64,000 nt of DNA from an uncultured Hyphomicrobiales bacterium (GCA_903885555.1 CAISIV010000018.1:49049-113048); one strand, 5' to 3'; positions 48,106 to 57,541 are shown, counted from the first letter of the stretch. Notes: generated from the sequence alone by a model not told the origin. Numbers and translations are program-made.

Positions 48106-48846
48106 TCAGACTGTCAAATAAGCCCGCTGGACCTCGAGATTTCCGGCCAGATCCATCATCGAGCCCTGCCAGTGAATCTGCCCCTTTTCGAGTACGTAGA
48201 CCCGATCGGAAACGAGCCGGGCAAAGTGGATGTTCTGCTCCGACAGCAGGATCGACAGGCCTTCTTTCTTCAATTCGATAATGGTGTTGGCCATCTGCTC
48301 GACGATGAGCGGCGCCACGCCCTCCGACGGTTCGTCGAGCAGCACCAGCAGCGGATTGCCCATCAGCGTGCGTGCGACCGTGAGCATCTGCTGCTCGCCG
48401 CCGCTCATGCGGTTGCCGAGCCGGTCCGGCATCTCGCCGAGATTGGGAAAAAGCTTGAACAGTTTTTCCGGCGTCCAGGACGGCGCCGGCGTGCCATCCG
48501 GAAAACTGCGCGGCGCCTGGCGGCCGATATCGAGGTTTTCCGTAACGGTCAGATCGACGAAGATGCGGCGGTCCTCCGGCGTAAAGCCGAGGCCGAGGCG
48601 CGCGATCTCGAACGGCTTGAGGCGGGATATATCGTGGCCGTTGAATTTCACCGCACCCTGACGCTCGGCGATCAAGCCCATGATCGTCTTCATGGTGGTG
48701 GATTTGCCGGCGCCGTTGCGGCCCATCAGCGCCACCACCTCGCCACGGCCGACATTGAAATTCAGGTCGTAGAGAATGCGCGCGGCACCATACCAGGCGC
48801 TGAGATTTTCGACCGACAGCATGGTATCGCTCATGGTGTCGCTCAT
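48106..48846 (-). CDS. livF: Branched-chain amino acid-type ABC ATP-binding protein
   Basis: MGRNGAGKSTTMKTIMGL; SGGEQQMLTVARTLMGNPLLVLLDEPSEGVAP. Confidence 0.93.
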   Translation of the reverse strand: MSDTMSDTMLSVENLSAWYGAARILYDLNFNVGRGEVVALMGRNGAGKSTTMKTIMGLIAERQGAVKFNGHDISRLKPFEIARLGLGFTPEDRRIFVDLTVTENLDIGRQAPRSFPDGTPAPSWTPEKLFKLFPNLGEMPDRLGNRMSGGEQQMLTVARTLMGNPLLVLLDEPSEGVAPLIVEQMANTIIELKKEGLSILLSEQNIHFARLVSDRVYVLEKGQIHWQGSMMDLAGNLEVQRAYLTV

Positions 48847-49616
48847 GGCGTCACCCCGTGCTGCTCGGCGAAGGTTTTTCCGGTGCCGAAATAGACTTCC
48901 TGCACTTTGGCATTGTCGCGGATGTCGCCGGCATTGCCGTCGGCGATGACGCGGCCGCGCGCCAGCACGATGATGCGGTCGGCATAGGCGAACACCACGT
49001 CCATCGAGTGTTCCGTAAAGAGAACGGAAATGCCGCGCTCCACGACCAGCCGCTTGACCAGTTCGATCAGGCCGTTGCGTTCGCGCGCGCCCATGCCGGC
49101 CGTGGGTTCGTCCATCAGCAGAAGTTTCGGCTCGTTGGCGAGCGCAATCGCAAGTTCGATGCGTTTGACGTCGCCATAGGCAAGTTCGCGGCTTGGCCGG
49201 TCGGCGGCATCCTGCATGCCCACCTGCCCCAGCAGATCGAGCGCGCGGGCGCGGTGCATCGCGGCGACCGGACGCCAGAGCTTGTAGGTTTGCCCGCTAT
49301 GCGACAGCAGGGCCATCTGCACGTTTTCGATCACCGTCATCGAACTGAACGTGGCGGCCACCTGGAAGGTGCGGCCGACGCCGCGCCGCCAGATCGCGCG
49401 CGGCGCAAGGCCGGCGATGTTCTGGCCGTCGAGTAATATCTCGCCGGAATCCGGCGGAAGCTGGCCGTTGATCATGTTGAAGCAGGTCGACTTGCCGGCG
49501 CCGTTCGGCCCGATCATGGCGAGGAATTCGCCGGGCTGGATGGCGAAGTCGACTTCGTTGACGGCGCGCACACCACCGAAGGCCTTGGACAGTTTACGCA
49601 GTTCGAGCACGCTCAT
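48843..49616 (-). CDS. livG: Branched-chain amino acid-type ABC ATP-binding protein
   Basis: MSVLELRKLSKAFGGVRAVNEVDFAI; GPNGAGKSTCFNMINGQ; LLLMDEPTAGMGARE. Confidence 0.93.
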   Translation of the reverse strand: MSVLELRKLSKAFGGVRAVNEVDFAIQPGEFLAMIGPNGAGKSTCFNMINGQLPPDSGEILLDGQNIAGLAPRAIWRRGVGRTFQVAATFSSMTVIENVQMALLSHSGQTYKLWRPVAAMHRARALDLLGQVGMQDAADRPSRELAYGDVKRIELAIALANEPKLLLMDEPTAGMGARERNGLIELVKRLVVERGISVLFTEHSMDVVFAYADRIIVLARGRVIADGNAGDIRDNAKVQEVYFGTGKTFAEQHGVTP

Positions 49617-51499
49617 GGGCCACCCCCGCGCTTGCGCCACAGCGCGGCGAACGCGCCGACGATGCCCTGCGGGAAGGCCAATACCAGCACCAGGATGATG
49701 ATGCCGAGCAGCGCGCGCCAGTATTCGGTCTGGCGCATCACGGTGTCCTGGAGAATGGCGTACAGCGATCCGCCGACGATGGGGCCGGTGAGCGTCTGGA
49801 TGCCACCGAGCAGCACCATCACCAGACCGTCGATGGAGCGGCCGACACTGATGGTTTCCGGCGAGATCGAGCCCTTGGCGAAAGCGAACAGACCGCCGCC
49901 GATGCCGCAGATGCCGCCGGCAATCGCGAAAGCCAGCCAGTGCACGCGCTTGACGTCGATGCCGATAGCTTCGGCACGCAGCGGCGAGTCGCGCCCGGCC
50001 CGCATGGCGTAACCGAACGGCGCAAATAGAAACCGCCGCAACAGCAGCACGGCAATGACCGTCAACAGCAGCGTGAGCACGAAATAGACCCAGGCTTTGT
50101 CGAATGGCGGCGGCGGCCAGACGCCGATGACGCCGTTGGAGCCGCCGGTGAAGCCTTCCCACTGGAACACCGCGGCCCAGACGATCTGCGCGAAGGCCAG
50201 CGTCAGCATCGCCAGATAGACGCCGGACAGCCGCACCGCGAACCAGCCGAACAACAGCGCACCCGCGAGCGCGACCAAGGGCGCCGCGGCAATGGCAATA
50301 CCCATCGGTACCGCCAGCCATTTTACCAGAAGCGCCGCGCCATAGGCGCCGAGGCCGAAGTAAGCAGCATGACCGAACGAATGCATGCCGCCCGGCCCCA
50401 TGATGAAATGCAGCGAGGTGGCAAAGATCACCGCAATCAGCACGTCGATGCCGAGGATCAGCAGATAAGGCTGCGTCTGCGCCAATAGCGGCAGACCCAT
50501 CAGTCCCGCCAGCACGATGACAGCGAGCATCTTGAGCATCGGCGTCGCCGGACGGATCGGCTCTTCGGGCTCGGCAATAGAGCGCACCGCGCCTTGCGGC
50601 TTGCCGAGCAGGCCATAAGGCCGCGCGATCAGCACGGCAGCCATCACCAAAAATTCAGCGACAAGTGTGAACTTGGAGAAATTCACCGTAATGAAACCGA
50701 AATCGACCACGCCGATGCCGATGCACAGCGCCTTGACCTCGGCGATGATCACCGCGGCGAGATACGCGCCGCTGATCGAGCCCATGCCGCCGACCACGAC
50801 GACGACAAAGGCGTCGCCAATGGCGACCAGATCGGTCGCGAGGTTGGCCGGCTCTCGCGCCACCTGCAGTGCGCCGCCGAGACCGGCGAGCGCCGCGCCG
50901 AGCGCGAACACCGAGGTGAACAAAATCGCCTGATTGACGCCGAGCGCGCCGACCATTTCACGGTCCTGCGTCGCGGCGCGGATGAGGCGGCCGAAGCGTG
51001 TCTTGGCCAGCGCGAAATGCAGGATCAGCAGCACCGCCGGCCCGATCAACGCCAAAAACAGATCGTATTCCGGCAGTCGGCGGCCGAGCACTTCGATCGA
51101 GCCGCGCAAGCCGGGCGCGCGCGGGCCGAGCAGATCCTCCGGCCCCCAGATCCAGAGCGCCATGTCATTGAACACCAGCACCAGCGCAAAGGTCGCGAGC
51201 AGCTGGAACAGTTCGGGCGCGCGGTAAATCCGTCGCAAGAGTAGAATTTCTATCAGCGCGCCGATAACGCCGACGATCAGCGCGGTGGCGACGATGCCGC
51301 CCCAGAAGCCGAACACGCCGCCGATTTTCGTGGCGAAGGAGTAAGCAATGTAGGTCCCCAGCATATAGAGGGACCCGTGCGCGATATTGATGATGCGGGT
51401 GACGCCGAAAATCAGCGACAGGCCGACGGCGATAAAGAACAGCCCGGAGGCGGTCGAAAGCCCGTTGAGCGCCTGAAACAGGAATGCGCTGAAGGTCAT
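49613..51499 (-). CDS. Fused LivH-LivM-type ABC permease
   Basis: 628 aa; N-terminal LNGLSTASGLFFIAVGLSLIFGVTRIINIAHGSLYML (LivH) and C-terminal HFIMGPGGMHSFGHAAYFGLGAYG (LivM). Confidence 0.93.
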   Translation of the reverse strand: MTFSAFLFQALNGLSTASGLFFIAVGLSLIFGVTRIINIAHGSLYMLGTYIAYSFATKIGGVFGFWGGIVATALIVGVIGALIEILLLRRIYRAPELFQLLATFALVLVFNDMALWIWGPEDLLGPRAPGLRGSIEVLGRRLPEYDLFLALIGPAVLLILHFALAKTRFGRLIRAATQDREMVGALGVNQAILFTSVFALGAALAGLGGALQVAREPANLATDLVAIGDAFVVVVVGGMGSISGAYLAAVIIAEVKALCIGIGVVDFGFITVNFSKFTLVAEFLVMAAVLIARPYGLLGKPQGAVRSIAEPEEPIRPATPMLKMLAVIVLAGLMGLPLLAQTQPYLLILGIDVLIAVIFATSLHFIMGPGGMHSFGHAAYFGLGAYGAALLVKWLAVPMGIAIAAAPLVALAGALLFGWFAVRLSGVYLAMLTLAFAQIVWAAVFQWEGFTGGSNGVIGVWPPPPFDKAWVYFVLTLLLTVIAVLLLRRFLFAPFGYAMRAGRDSPLRAEAIGIDVKRVHWLAFAIAGGICGIGGGLFAFAKGSISPETISVGRSIDGLVMVLLGGIQTLTGPIVGGSLYAILQDTVMRQTEYWRALLGIIILVLVLAFPQGIVGAFAALWRKRGGGP

Positions 51500-51511
51500 G
51501 GCCTGCTTTTT

Positions 51512-51539
51512 ATCCCTCCCCTCGTTTGAGGGGAGGGAT
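51512..51539. repeat. Perfect hairpin ATCCCTCCCCTC-GTTT-GAGGGGAGGGAT
   Basis: 12-bp perfect arms, 4-nt loop, between the SBP stop and the permease start. Confidence 0.85.
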
Positions 51540-51547
51540 CAAGGAGA

Positions 51548-52750
51548 TCAATTAGCCTCGGCGGGACGCAGCTTCTTCACGTCGGCGTCGCTCGGCAGCA
51601 CGTCTTTGCCGTCGACATATTTGAAATCGACCATGGTGCCCTTGCCGCCTTCAAGCGCGAGCTTGCCGACGTAGGCGCCCATCGTCGCCTGATGATCGCT
51701 GGCGCGATAGCTGAACGGTCCGAACGGCGAGTCGAGCTGCAGACCTGCGAAGGCCTCGACCAGCTTCTCAGTCTCGGTCGACTTCGCCTTGGCGATGCCC
51801 GCCGCGATCGACTTGATGGTGACGTAGCCGACGACCGAGCCGAGCCGCGGATAGTCGCTGAACTTCTTCTGGTAGGCGTCGACGAAGGCGGTGTGCGCCG
51901 GCGTCTTGATCTTGTCCCAGGGATAACCGGTGACGACCCAGCCGACCGGCGTTTCGTCCTTGAGCGGATCGAGATATTCCGGCTCGCCCGACAGCAGGCT
52001 GACAACCGGACGGTCCTTGAACACGCCGCGGGTGTTGCCTTCGCGCACGAACTTGGCGAGATCGCCGCCGAACAGCACGTTGAAGATCGCGTCCGGTTTG
52101 GCGTCATCGATGGCCTGCGCCACGGCGCCGGCGTCGATCTTGCCGAGCGGCGGCGCCTGCTCGGTGACAAACTCGACGTCGGGCTGCGCTTTCTTCAAGA
52201 GCGTCTTGAAGTTTTCCGCCGCCGACTGACCATATTCGAAGTTCGGATAGACCAGCGCCCAACGCTTCTTCTTGGCGGCGATCGCAGCCGGCATCAGCAT
52301 CGCGGTCTGCATGTAGGTCGTGGCGCGCAGACGGTAGGTGTAGCGGTTGCCGTTCTGCCAGGTGATCTTGTCGGTGAGCGGTTCGGCGGCGAGGAAGAAC
52401 ACCTTCTTCTGCGCCGCGAAGTTCGTCACCGCGAGACCGATGTGTGAGAGGAAGGTGCCGGCGATCATCACCACGCCTTCGCGGGTGACGAGTTCCTCGG
52501 CGACGCGGACCGCCTCGCCCGGATTGGTGCCGTCGTCACGCACGACCAGCTCCAGCTTTTTGCCGAGCACGCCGCCCTTGGAGTTGATCTCGTCAAGCGC
52601 CAGCTCCATGCCCTTCTTGTAAGGGTCAAGGAAGGCGGACTGCGTCTTGTAGCTGTTGAGCTCGCCGATCTTGATGGTGTCTTGCGCGGAAGCCTGCGAA
52701 GCAAGACCGACAGCGACGGCGAGTGCGAGATAGAGATGCCTAGTGCTCAT
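51548..52750 (-). CDS. ABC transporter substrate-binding protein (Liv type)
   Basis: Signal peptide MSTRHLYLALAVAVGLASQASA; DTIKIGELNSYKTQSAFLDPYKKGMELALDEINSKGGVLGKKLELVVRDD. Confidence 0.93.
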   Translation of the reverse strand: MSTRHLYLALAVAVGLASQASAQDTIKIGELNSYKTQSAFLDPYKKGMELALDEINSKGGVLGKKLELVVRDDGTNPGEAVRVAEELVTREGVVMIAGTFLSHIGLAVTNFAAQKKVFFLAAEPLTDKITWQNGNRYTYRLRATTYMQTAMLMPAAIAAKKKRWALVYPNFEYGQSAAENFKTLLKKAQPDVEFVTEQAPPLGKIDAGAVAQAIDDAKPDAIFNVLFGGDLAKFVREGNTRGVFKDRPVVSLLSGEPEYLDPLKDETPVGWVVTGYPWDKIKTPAHTAFVDAYQKKFSDYPRLGSVVGYVTIKSIAAGIAKAKSTETEKLVEAFAGLQLDSPFGPFSYRASDHQATMGAYVGKLALEGGKGTMVDFKYVDGKDVLPSDADVKKLRPAEAN

Positions 52751-52858
52751 GACTAAAACTCCCTGAGAGCGGCTCACCGCAGTTCTTCAGCGCGGGTCCG
52801 CGATTGTCAAACTCTGCACGGTCTCGTCGCCTCCGGATTGGCGACCTTGCTAAACTTG

Positions 52859-52871
52859 TTTGTACACAAAT
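52859..52871. promoter_or_regulatory. Operator-like motif TTTGTACACAAAT (copy B)
   Basis: TTTGT/ACAAA dyad; matches copies at 37595 and 54737. Confidence 0.45.
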
Positions 52872-52957
52872 AGTCCGTCCGCACGCCCGAACTTGTCAAG
52901 CATAAGACCTGCCCAAGCGTGCGGCATTTGCGCGTCATTTTTAGCCTTTTCGCCTGC

Positions 52958-53002
52958 GCATGAGCCTTTCCGAAAACCGGTATCCACTTTTCGGGCTTAT
53001 GC
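52958..53002. repeat. Rhizobiales-type palindromic repeat GCATGAGCCTTTCCGAAAACCGGTATCCACTTTTCGGGCTTATGC
   Basis: Imperfect palindrome GCATgAGCC...CCGAAAA...TTTTCGG...GGCTtATGC; a consensus I recognise as widespread in Rhizobiales intergenic regions. Confidence 0.8.
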
Positions 53003-53815
53003 GGTCGGCCTGTCACGGAAGCGGTCCATCAGCGCCTTGTCCTGTCCGCCGTCGACTTCGATCATGGTGCCGTTGACCATTTCCATCAGCGGCGACGCCA
53101 GCATGACAACGAGGTTGGCGACCTCCTCGACTTCGGCGATGCGGCCCATCGGGATCGAGGCCGGCGCCAGTTTGTCGGCCTGTTCGCGCGGGATTTTCAT
53201 GTCGCGCGCCATGGCGTCGACGAGGCCCGCCCAGCGCTCGGTGCGCACCGGGCCCGGATTGACCGCGACGAAGGAGATGTTGTCGCGGCCATATTGGCCA
53301 GCCAGCGACAGCGTCAGGTTCTGACCGGCGGCGTTGGCCGCACCGGGGCAGATTTCCCAATAGGACGGTTTCACGCCGTCATTGCCGATGAGGTTCACGA
53401 CACGGCCGCCGCCCTGCTTCACCATTAGCGGCAGCACGTAGCGCAGGCAGCGCACGTAGCCCATGAACTTGAGCTGCAGCCCCTTTTCCCAGTCGTCTTC
53501 GGTCAGATGCTCGATCACGCCGCCGGCGGCGGAGCCCGCATTGTTGACCATGATGTCAACGCGGCCGAGCGCCTTGGCGCCCTGCTCGATGAAATTCTTC
53601 GCGTCCGCGTCCTTGCGCAGATCACAGGCGATCGGGACGATCTTGCGGCCGGTCGCGGCGGCGATTTCCTTGGCCGCGGCTTCGAGCGGCTCCATGCGCC
53701 GCGCGCAGATCGCGACATCGACGCCTTCCTTGGCGAGCGCGAGCGCGATGCCCTTGCCGATGCCTTCGCTGCCGCCGGTGACGAGCGCGGTTTTGCCCTT
53801 GAGCTTGAGATCCAT
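52997..53815 (-). CDS. SDR family oxidoreductase
   Basis: MDLKLKGKTALVTGGSEGIGKGIALALAKEGVDVAICAR; NNAGSAAGG. The usual active-site Tyr is not obvious (SYWEICPGAANAAGQNLTLSL). Confidence 0.88.
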   Translation of the reverse strand: MDLKLKGKTALVTGGSEGIGKGIALALAKEGVDVAICARRMEPLEAAAKEIAAATGRKIVPIACDLRKDADAKNFIEQGAKALGRVDIMVNNAGSAAGGVIEHLTEDDWEKGLQLKFMGYVRCLRYVLPLMVKQGGGRVVNLIGNDGVKPSYWEICPGAANAAGQNLTLSLAGQYGRDNISFVAVNPGPVRTERWAGLVDAMARDMKIPREQADKLAPASIPMGRIAEVEEVANLVVMLASPLMEMVNGTMIEVDGGQDKALMDRFRDRPTA

Positions 53816-53828
53816 TGCAAATCCTCCG

Positions 53829-54707
53829 TTACGATTTTGAAGCGGCGCGGTGCGACATCCAACGGCCGGCTTCGGCGTTGGCAAACAGATCAGCGAGCGC
53901 GGCATTGAATGCCGCCGGCTCCTCGCTGGTGATGGTGTGGCCGGAACGCGGAATGACCAGAAGGCCGGCGGTCGGCGCGGTGCGCTTGAGGAAGATGCTG
54001 GCGTCGAGGCACCAACCGTCTTCGTCGCCGACGATGATCAAGAGCGGCGGGGCAAATTTCTTCAGGTCGGCTTCCATGTCCCACAATGTCGGCCGTTTGG
54101 CCTGCAAATGCAGCATGGTGAGCGCGTGGCCGGTCGCCGAATGCTCGCTCAGCATCTTGGCGAACTCGGCAAAGCCGCGTGGATCCTTGTTTTTGTGGGT
54201 CTGGCGCGTGGCGCCGTCGGCATAGATCGGCGCGGTGACTTCGATGCCCTTTTCGGCAAACATCTTGCCGGTCTGGCGCGATTGCTCGCGGCCTTCCTCG
54301 ACCAGTTTGGGATCGGCGCTGGAGCCGTAGCCGCAGCTCGCAGCCGTGACCGAAATGCAGCGTTTGGCGTGATGAATGCCGACATGCAGCGCGGTGGCCG
54401 CGCCCATCGAGTGGCCGACCACATGGGCTTTGTCGACTTTCAGCGCGTCCATGACCGCGATGACGTCGTCCCGGGCGATATCCTGGCTGTATTTGTTGCC
54501 ATCCTCGGGGATGTCGGACGGCGGATAACCGCGCTGGCTGTAGGTGATGCAGCGATGGGAGCGCGAGAAATGCCGCATCTGCGGCTCCCACGTGCGGTAG
54601 TCGCCGGCATATTCATGCACGAAGACGACCGGCGTCCCTTGGCCGTCTTTTTGGCCCGCCTCTTCGTAGTACAGACGGGTGCCATCCCGCGCGGCAATAT
54701 GCGGCAT
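53829..54707 (-). CDS. Alpha/beta hydrolase
   Basis: VVFVHEYAGDYRTWEPQMRHFSRSHRCITYSQRGYPPS; nucleophile elbow GHSMGAAT. Confidence 0.9.
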   Translation of the reverse strand: MPHIAARDGTRLYYEEAGQKDGQGTPVVFVHEYAGDYRTWEPQMRHFSRSHRCITYSQRGYPPSDIPEDGNKYSQDIARDDVIAVMDALKVDKAHVVGHSMGAATALHVGIHHAKRCISVTAASCGYGSSADPKLVEEGREQSRQTGKMFAEKGIEVTAPIYADGATRQTHKNKDPRGFAEFAKMLSEHSATGHALTMLHLQAKRPTLWDMEADLKKFAPPLLIIVGDEDGWCLDASIFLKRTAPTAGLLVIPRSGHTITSEEPAAFNAALADLFANAEAGRWMSHRAASKS

Positions 54708-54736
54708 CGCGTACTCCAACAAAGCGAGCTCAATTA

Positions 54737-54749
54737 TTTGCACACATAT
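54737..54749. promoter_or_regulatory. Operator-like motif TTTGCACACATAT (copy C)
   Basis: Matches copies at 37595 and 52859; in the divergent intergenic region 54708-54878. Confidence 0.4.
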
Positions 54750-54878
54750 GAAAGCAGAGTAAAGTCGCGGCGGGAAGATCAATTGCTTTATCTCTTCAGA
54801 CTAGGCCCAATGGCCCAAGTCCGGAGCAAAAAGATCATAGCGGCAACGACCGCACCGGAAATTCAGGGGGAAGTGTGA

Positions 54879-55862
54879 ATGTCTAATCTGTCTCGGCGCG
54901 GTTTGGCCGCGTTCGCCGCCGCTCTCATCCTTGCCGCCGCTGGTGTTTTCTCAGCCGCGCAGGCGCAGCAGAAGCCCGTCATCAAGGTCTCCAGCCTGAC
55001 GCTGCCGGTGTTCAACCCGCTGGTCTGGAACATCATGAAGGCGCGCGGCTTCGACGCCAAGAACGGCTTCGAGCTCGATATTCACCCTTATCCTTCGATC
55101 TCGGCGTTCTACGCGGCCTTCGCCACCGGCGAGACCGACGTGCTGATCGGTGGCCCGACGATTTTCCAGAAGCTCTATCAGGAAGGCGTGCCGCTGCGGA
55201 TCATCGGCACCGGCTTCACGCTCGCCGACCTCGTGATCTTCGCCAAGGATCCGGCGATCAAGACCTTCGCCGACCTCAAGGGCAAGCAGCTCGCCGCCGA
55301 CATGGGTGGCTCGCAGTTCCAGGTGGTGAAGATCTACGCCGCCGCCAAGGGACTCGACCTGACCAAGGACATCACCATCGTCAATGCCAACTTCGCGGTG
55401 GCGCGCGCCCAGCTTGAGGCCAGCCGCGTCGATGCCGCTTTGGTGATCGAGCCGCTCGCCAGCATCATCGCCAAGCAGAACCCGGACTGGAAGGTGATCT
55501 TCAACGGCGCCGAAGGCTGGCGGGAAATCGCCGGCGTCGATGGCTGGGAAATCGTGCCGGCGATGCGCACCGACGCCATCGCAAAAAATCCGAACGGTCC
55601 GAAGATGCTGCTGGCGGCATTGCAGGACGTCGCCGACTTCATGCGCAACGAAACCGCCGCCGCCGACAAGATCGCCAACGAGACGCTCAAGCTGCCGCCC
55701 GGCATTCTGACCGCCGCGGTCGAGAGCAAGCGGCTGAGCATGATCGTGAAACCGGCCTGGGATCCCGCCACCAAGAAGTCCATCACCGACATGATGGAAC
55801 GCGCGGTGAAGGCCGGGTTCTACGAGAAGATGCCCGACGACAAGATCATCTATGCGCCATAG
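54879..55862 (+). CDS. ABC transporter substrate-binding protein (NMT1/SsuA-like)
   Basis: Signal peptide; KPVIKVSSLTLPVFNPLVWNIMKARGFDAKNGFELDIHPYPSISAFYAAFATGETDVLIGGP. Confidence 0.9.
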   Translation: MSNLSRRGLAAFAAALILAAAGVFSAAQAQQKPVIKVSSLTLPVFNPLVWNIMKARGFDAKNGFELDIHPYPSISAFYAAFATGETDVLIGGPTIFQKLYQEGVPLRIIGTGFTLADLVIFAKDPAIKTFADLKGKQLAADMGGSQFQVVKIYAAAKGLDLTKDITIVNANFAVARAQLEASRVDAALVIEPLASIIAKQNPDWKVIFNGAEGWREIAGVDGWEIVPAMRTDAIAKNPNGPKMLLAALQDVADFMRNETAAADKIANETLKLPPGILTAAVESKRLSMIVKPAWDPATKKSITDMMERAVKAGFYEKMPDDKIIYAP

Positions 55863-55884
55863 ACCGCTGATTGATCGCGTTTAA

Positions 55885-56664
55885 ATGACCGCATCGAACG
55901 ACGAGTTGCGAGAGCCTGTCCGGTCTTTCACCTTTCCGCGGCATACTCTCGTTTCTCTGCTGGTCTTCTGCGTTTTCTGGGAAGTGTTGTCGCATCTCGC
56001 GCCGACGCTCGGGATTCCGCCGTTCGCGATTCCCAGCCTGCTGAAGATCGCCAAGAGCATCGCCACCATCACCTGGATCGATATCGTCGTGACGCTAGCC
56101 CGTGTCATCGGCGCGCTGATCGCGTCCTTCGTGCTCGGCCTCGCACTGGCGATGGCGATGTATCGCTCAGAAAGCCTCGAGAAATACGTCTATCCGATCA
56201 TCCGCCTGTTCATGGCGGTGCCGGTGGTGTCGTGGATTCTGTTCGCGGTGCTGTGGTTTCCCGGCGTCGAATTCCGCATCGGCTTCGTGCTGGTGGTGGT
56301 GTGCGGACCGGTGTTTCTGGTCGATACGCTCGATGCCATGAGGAGTGTGCCCAGAGAACTTCGTCACATGATGCAGTCGTTCCGGCCGACCTCGTTACAG
56401 TTCTTCATCAAATTGATGCTGCCAGCGATCGTGCCGACCATCTTCACCAGCTGGAAAGTCAACATCAGCCTCGCCATCCGCGTCGTCACCATCGCCGAAC
56501 TGGTCGGCGCGGTGACCGGTATCGGTCATCAATTGTCGGTGGCGCAGGAATTGTTCTCGGTCGCCGACGTGTTTGCCTGGACCATCGTGCTGGTCGCCCT
56601 GCTCTTCATGATGGAAGCCATCGTTTCCCGCGTCGAACACCGGCTGCTGCGGTGGCGCGCATGA
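55885..56664 (+). CDS. ABC transporter permease (SsuC/TauC-like)
   Basis: Binding-protein-dependent permease; VPVVSWILFAVLWFP...FFIKLMLPAIVPTIFTSWKVNISLAIRVV EAA-loop-like. Confidence 0.9.
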   Translation: MTASNDELREPVRSFTFPRHTLVSLLVFCVFWEVLSHLAPTLGIPPFAIPSLLKIAKSIATITWIDIVVTLARVIGALIASFVLGLALAMAMYRSESLEKYVYPIIRLFMAVPVVSWILFAVLWFPGVEFRIGFVLVVVCGPVFLVDTLDAMRSVPRELRHMMQSFRPTSLQFFIKLMLPAIVPTIFTSWKVNISLAIRVVTIAELVGAVTGIGHQLSVAQELFSVADVFAWTIVLVALLFMMEAIVSRVEHRLLRWRA

Positions 56665-57458
56665 CCGCCATCGTGAAAAACGGTCCGCCGCCGATCGAAG
56701 TGCGCGGCCTGCGCAAGCTGTTTTGGCAGGCCACGACCGGCCAGGCCGTCGTGGCCATCGACCGGCTCGATCTGACCATCGCGCCCAAGGAAATCATCGC
56801 CATTGTAGGTCAGACCGGCTGCGGCAAGTCCACTTTCTTCGACATGATGATCGGGCTGGAGCCGCCGACCGAAGGAACCTTGCGCATCGGCGACAAAAGC
56901 CCGCACGGCGACTTCGATTATTTCCGCGGCAAGATCGCCACCGTGTTCCAGCAGGACCGTTTGTTGCCGTGGCGCTCGGCACTCGACAACGCGAAGCTGC
57001 CGCTGGAACTGATCGGTCTGCCCGAGGCGGAGCAGCGCGAACGCGCCATGACGTGGCTCAAGCGGCTCGGCCTCGGTAATTTCATCAACGCCTATCCGCA
57101 CGAACTGTCCGGCGGCATGCGCCAGCGCGTCGCCATCGCGCGCGCCTTCGTGGTGCAGCCCGACATTCTGCTGGCCGACGAGGCCTTCGGCCATCTCGAC
57201 GAAGTGACGGCGGCCGAATTGCGCGAGACCTTCCTGGCGCTGGCACGCGAATGCGGCTCGACCGCGATTTTAATTACGCATCAGCTCGAGGAAGCCATCG
57301 GCGTCGGCGACCGCGTCGTCGTGTTCGGCAAATCGGCGAAACTGCTCGCCGATATCCGCGTCGCGGCGTGGCCCAAGGAAAAATACGCCGTGCTGCGCGA
57401 AGCGATCCAGTTCACGCTGCAGAACAACGCAGCAGATCCGCGGTTGGCGCAGGATTAA
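56661..57458 (+). CDS. ABC transporter ATP-binding protein (SsuB/TauB-like)
   Basis: VGQTGCGKSTFFDMMIGLEPP; LSGGMRQRVAIARAFVVQPDILLADEAFGHLD. Confidence 0.94.
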   Translation: MTAIVKNGPPPIEVRGLRKLFWQATTGQAVVAIDRLDLTIAPKEIIAIVGQTGCGKSTFFDMMIGLEPPTEGTLRIGDKSPHGDFDYFRGKIATVFQQDRLLPWRSALDNAKLPLELIGLPEAEQRERAMTWLKRLGLGNFINAYPHELSGGMRQRVAIARAFVVQPDILLADEAFGHLDEVTAAELRETFLALARECGSTAILITHQLEEAIGVGDRVVVFGKSAKLLADIRVAAWPKEKYAVLREAIQFTLQNNAADPRLAQD

Positions 57459-57541
57459 CCTCGCGACTTCACAATTCTTCAACAACGTCAGTATTTGGTG
57501 CTATCGTTAGAGTTGTAGCTGATAAGCGTTGTGAGGGGCGT

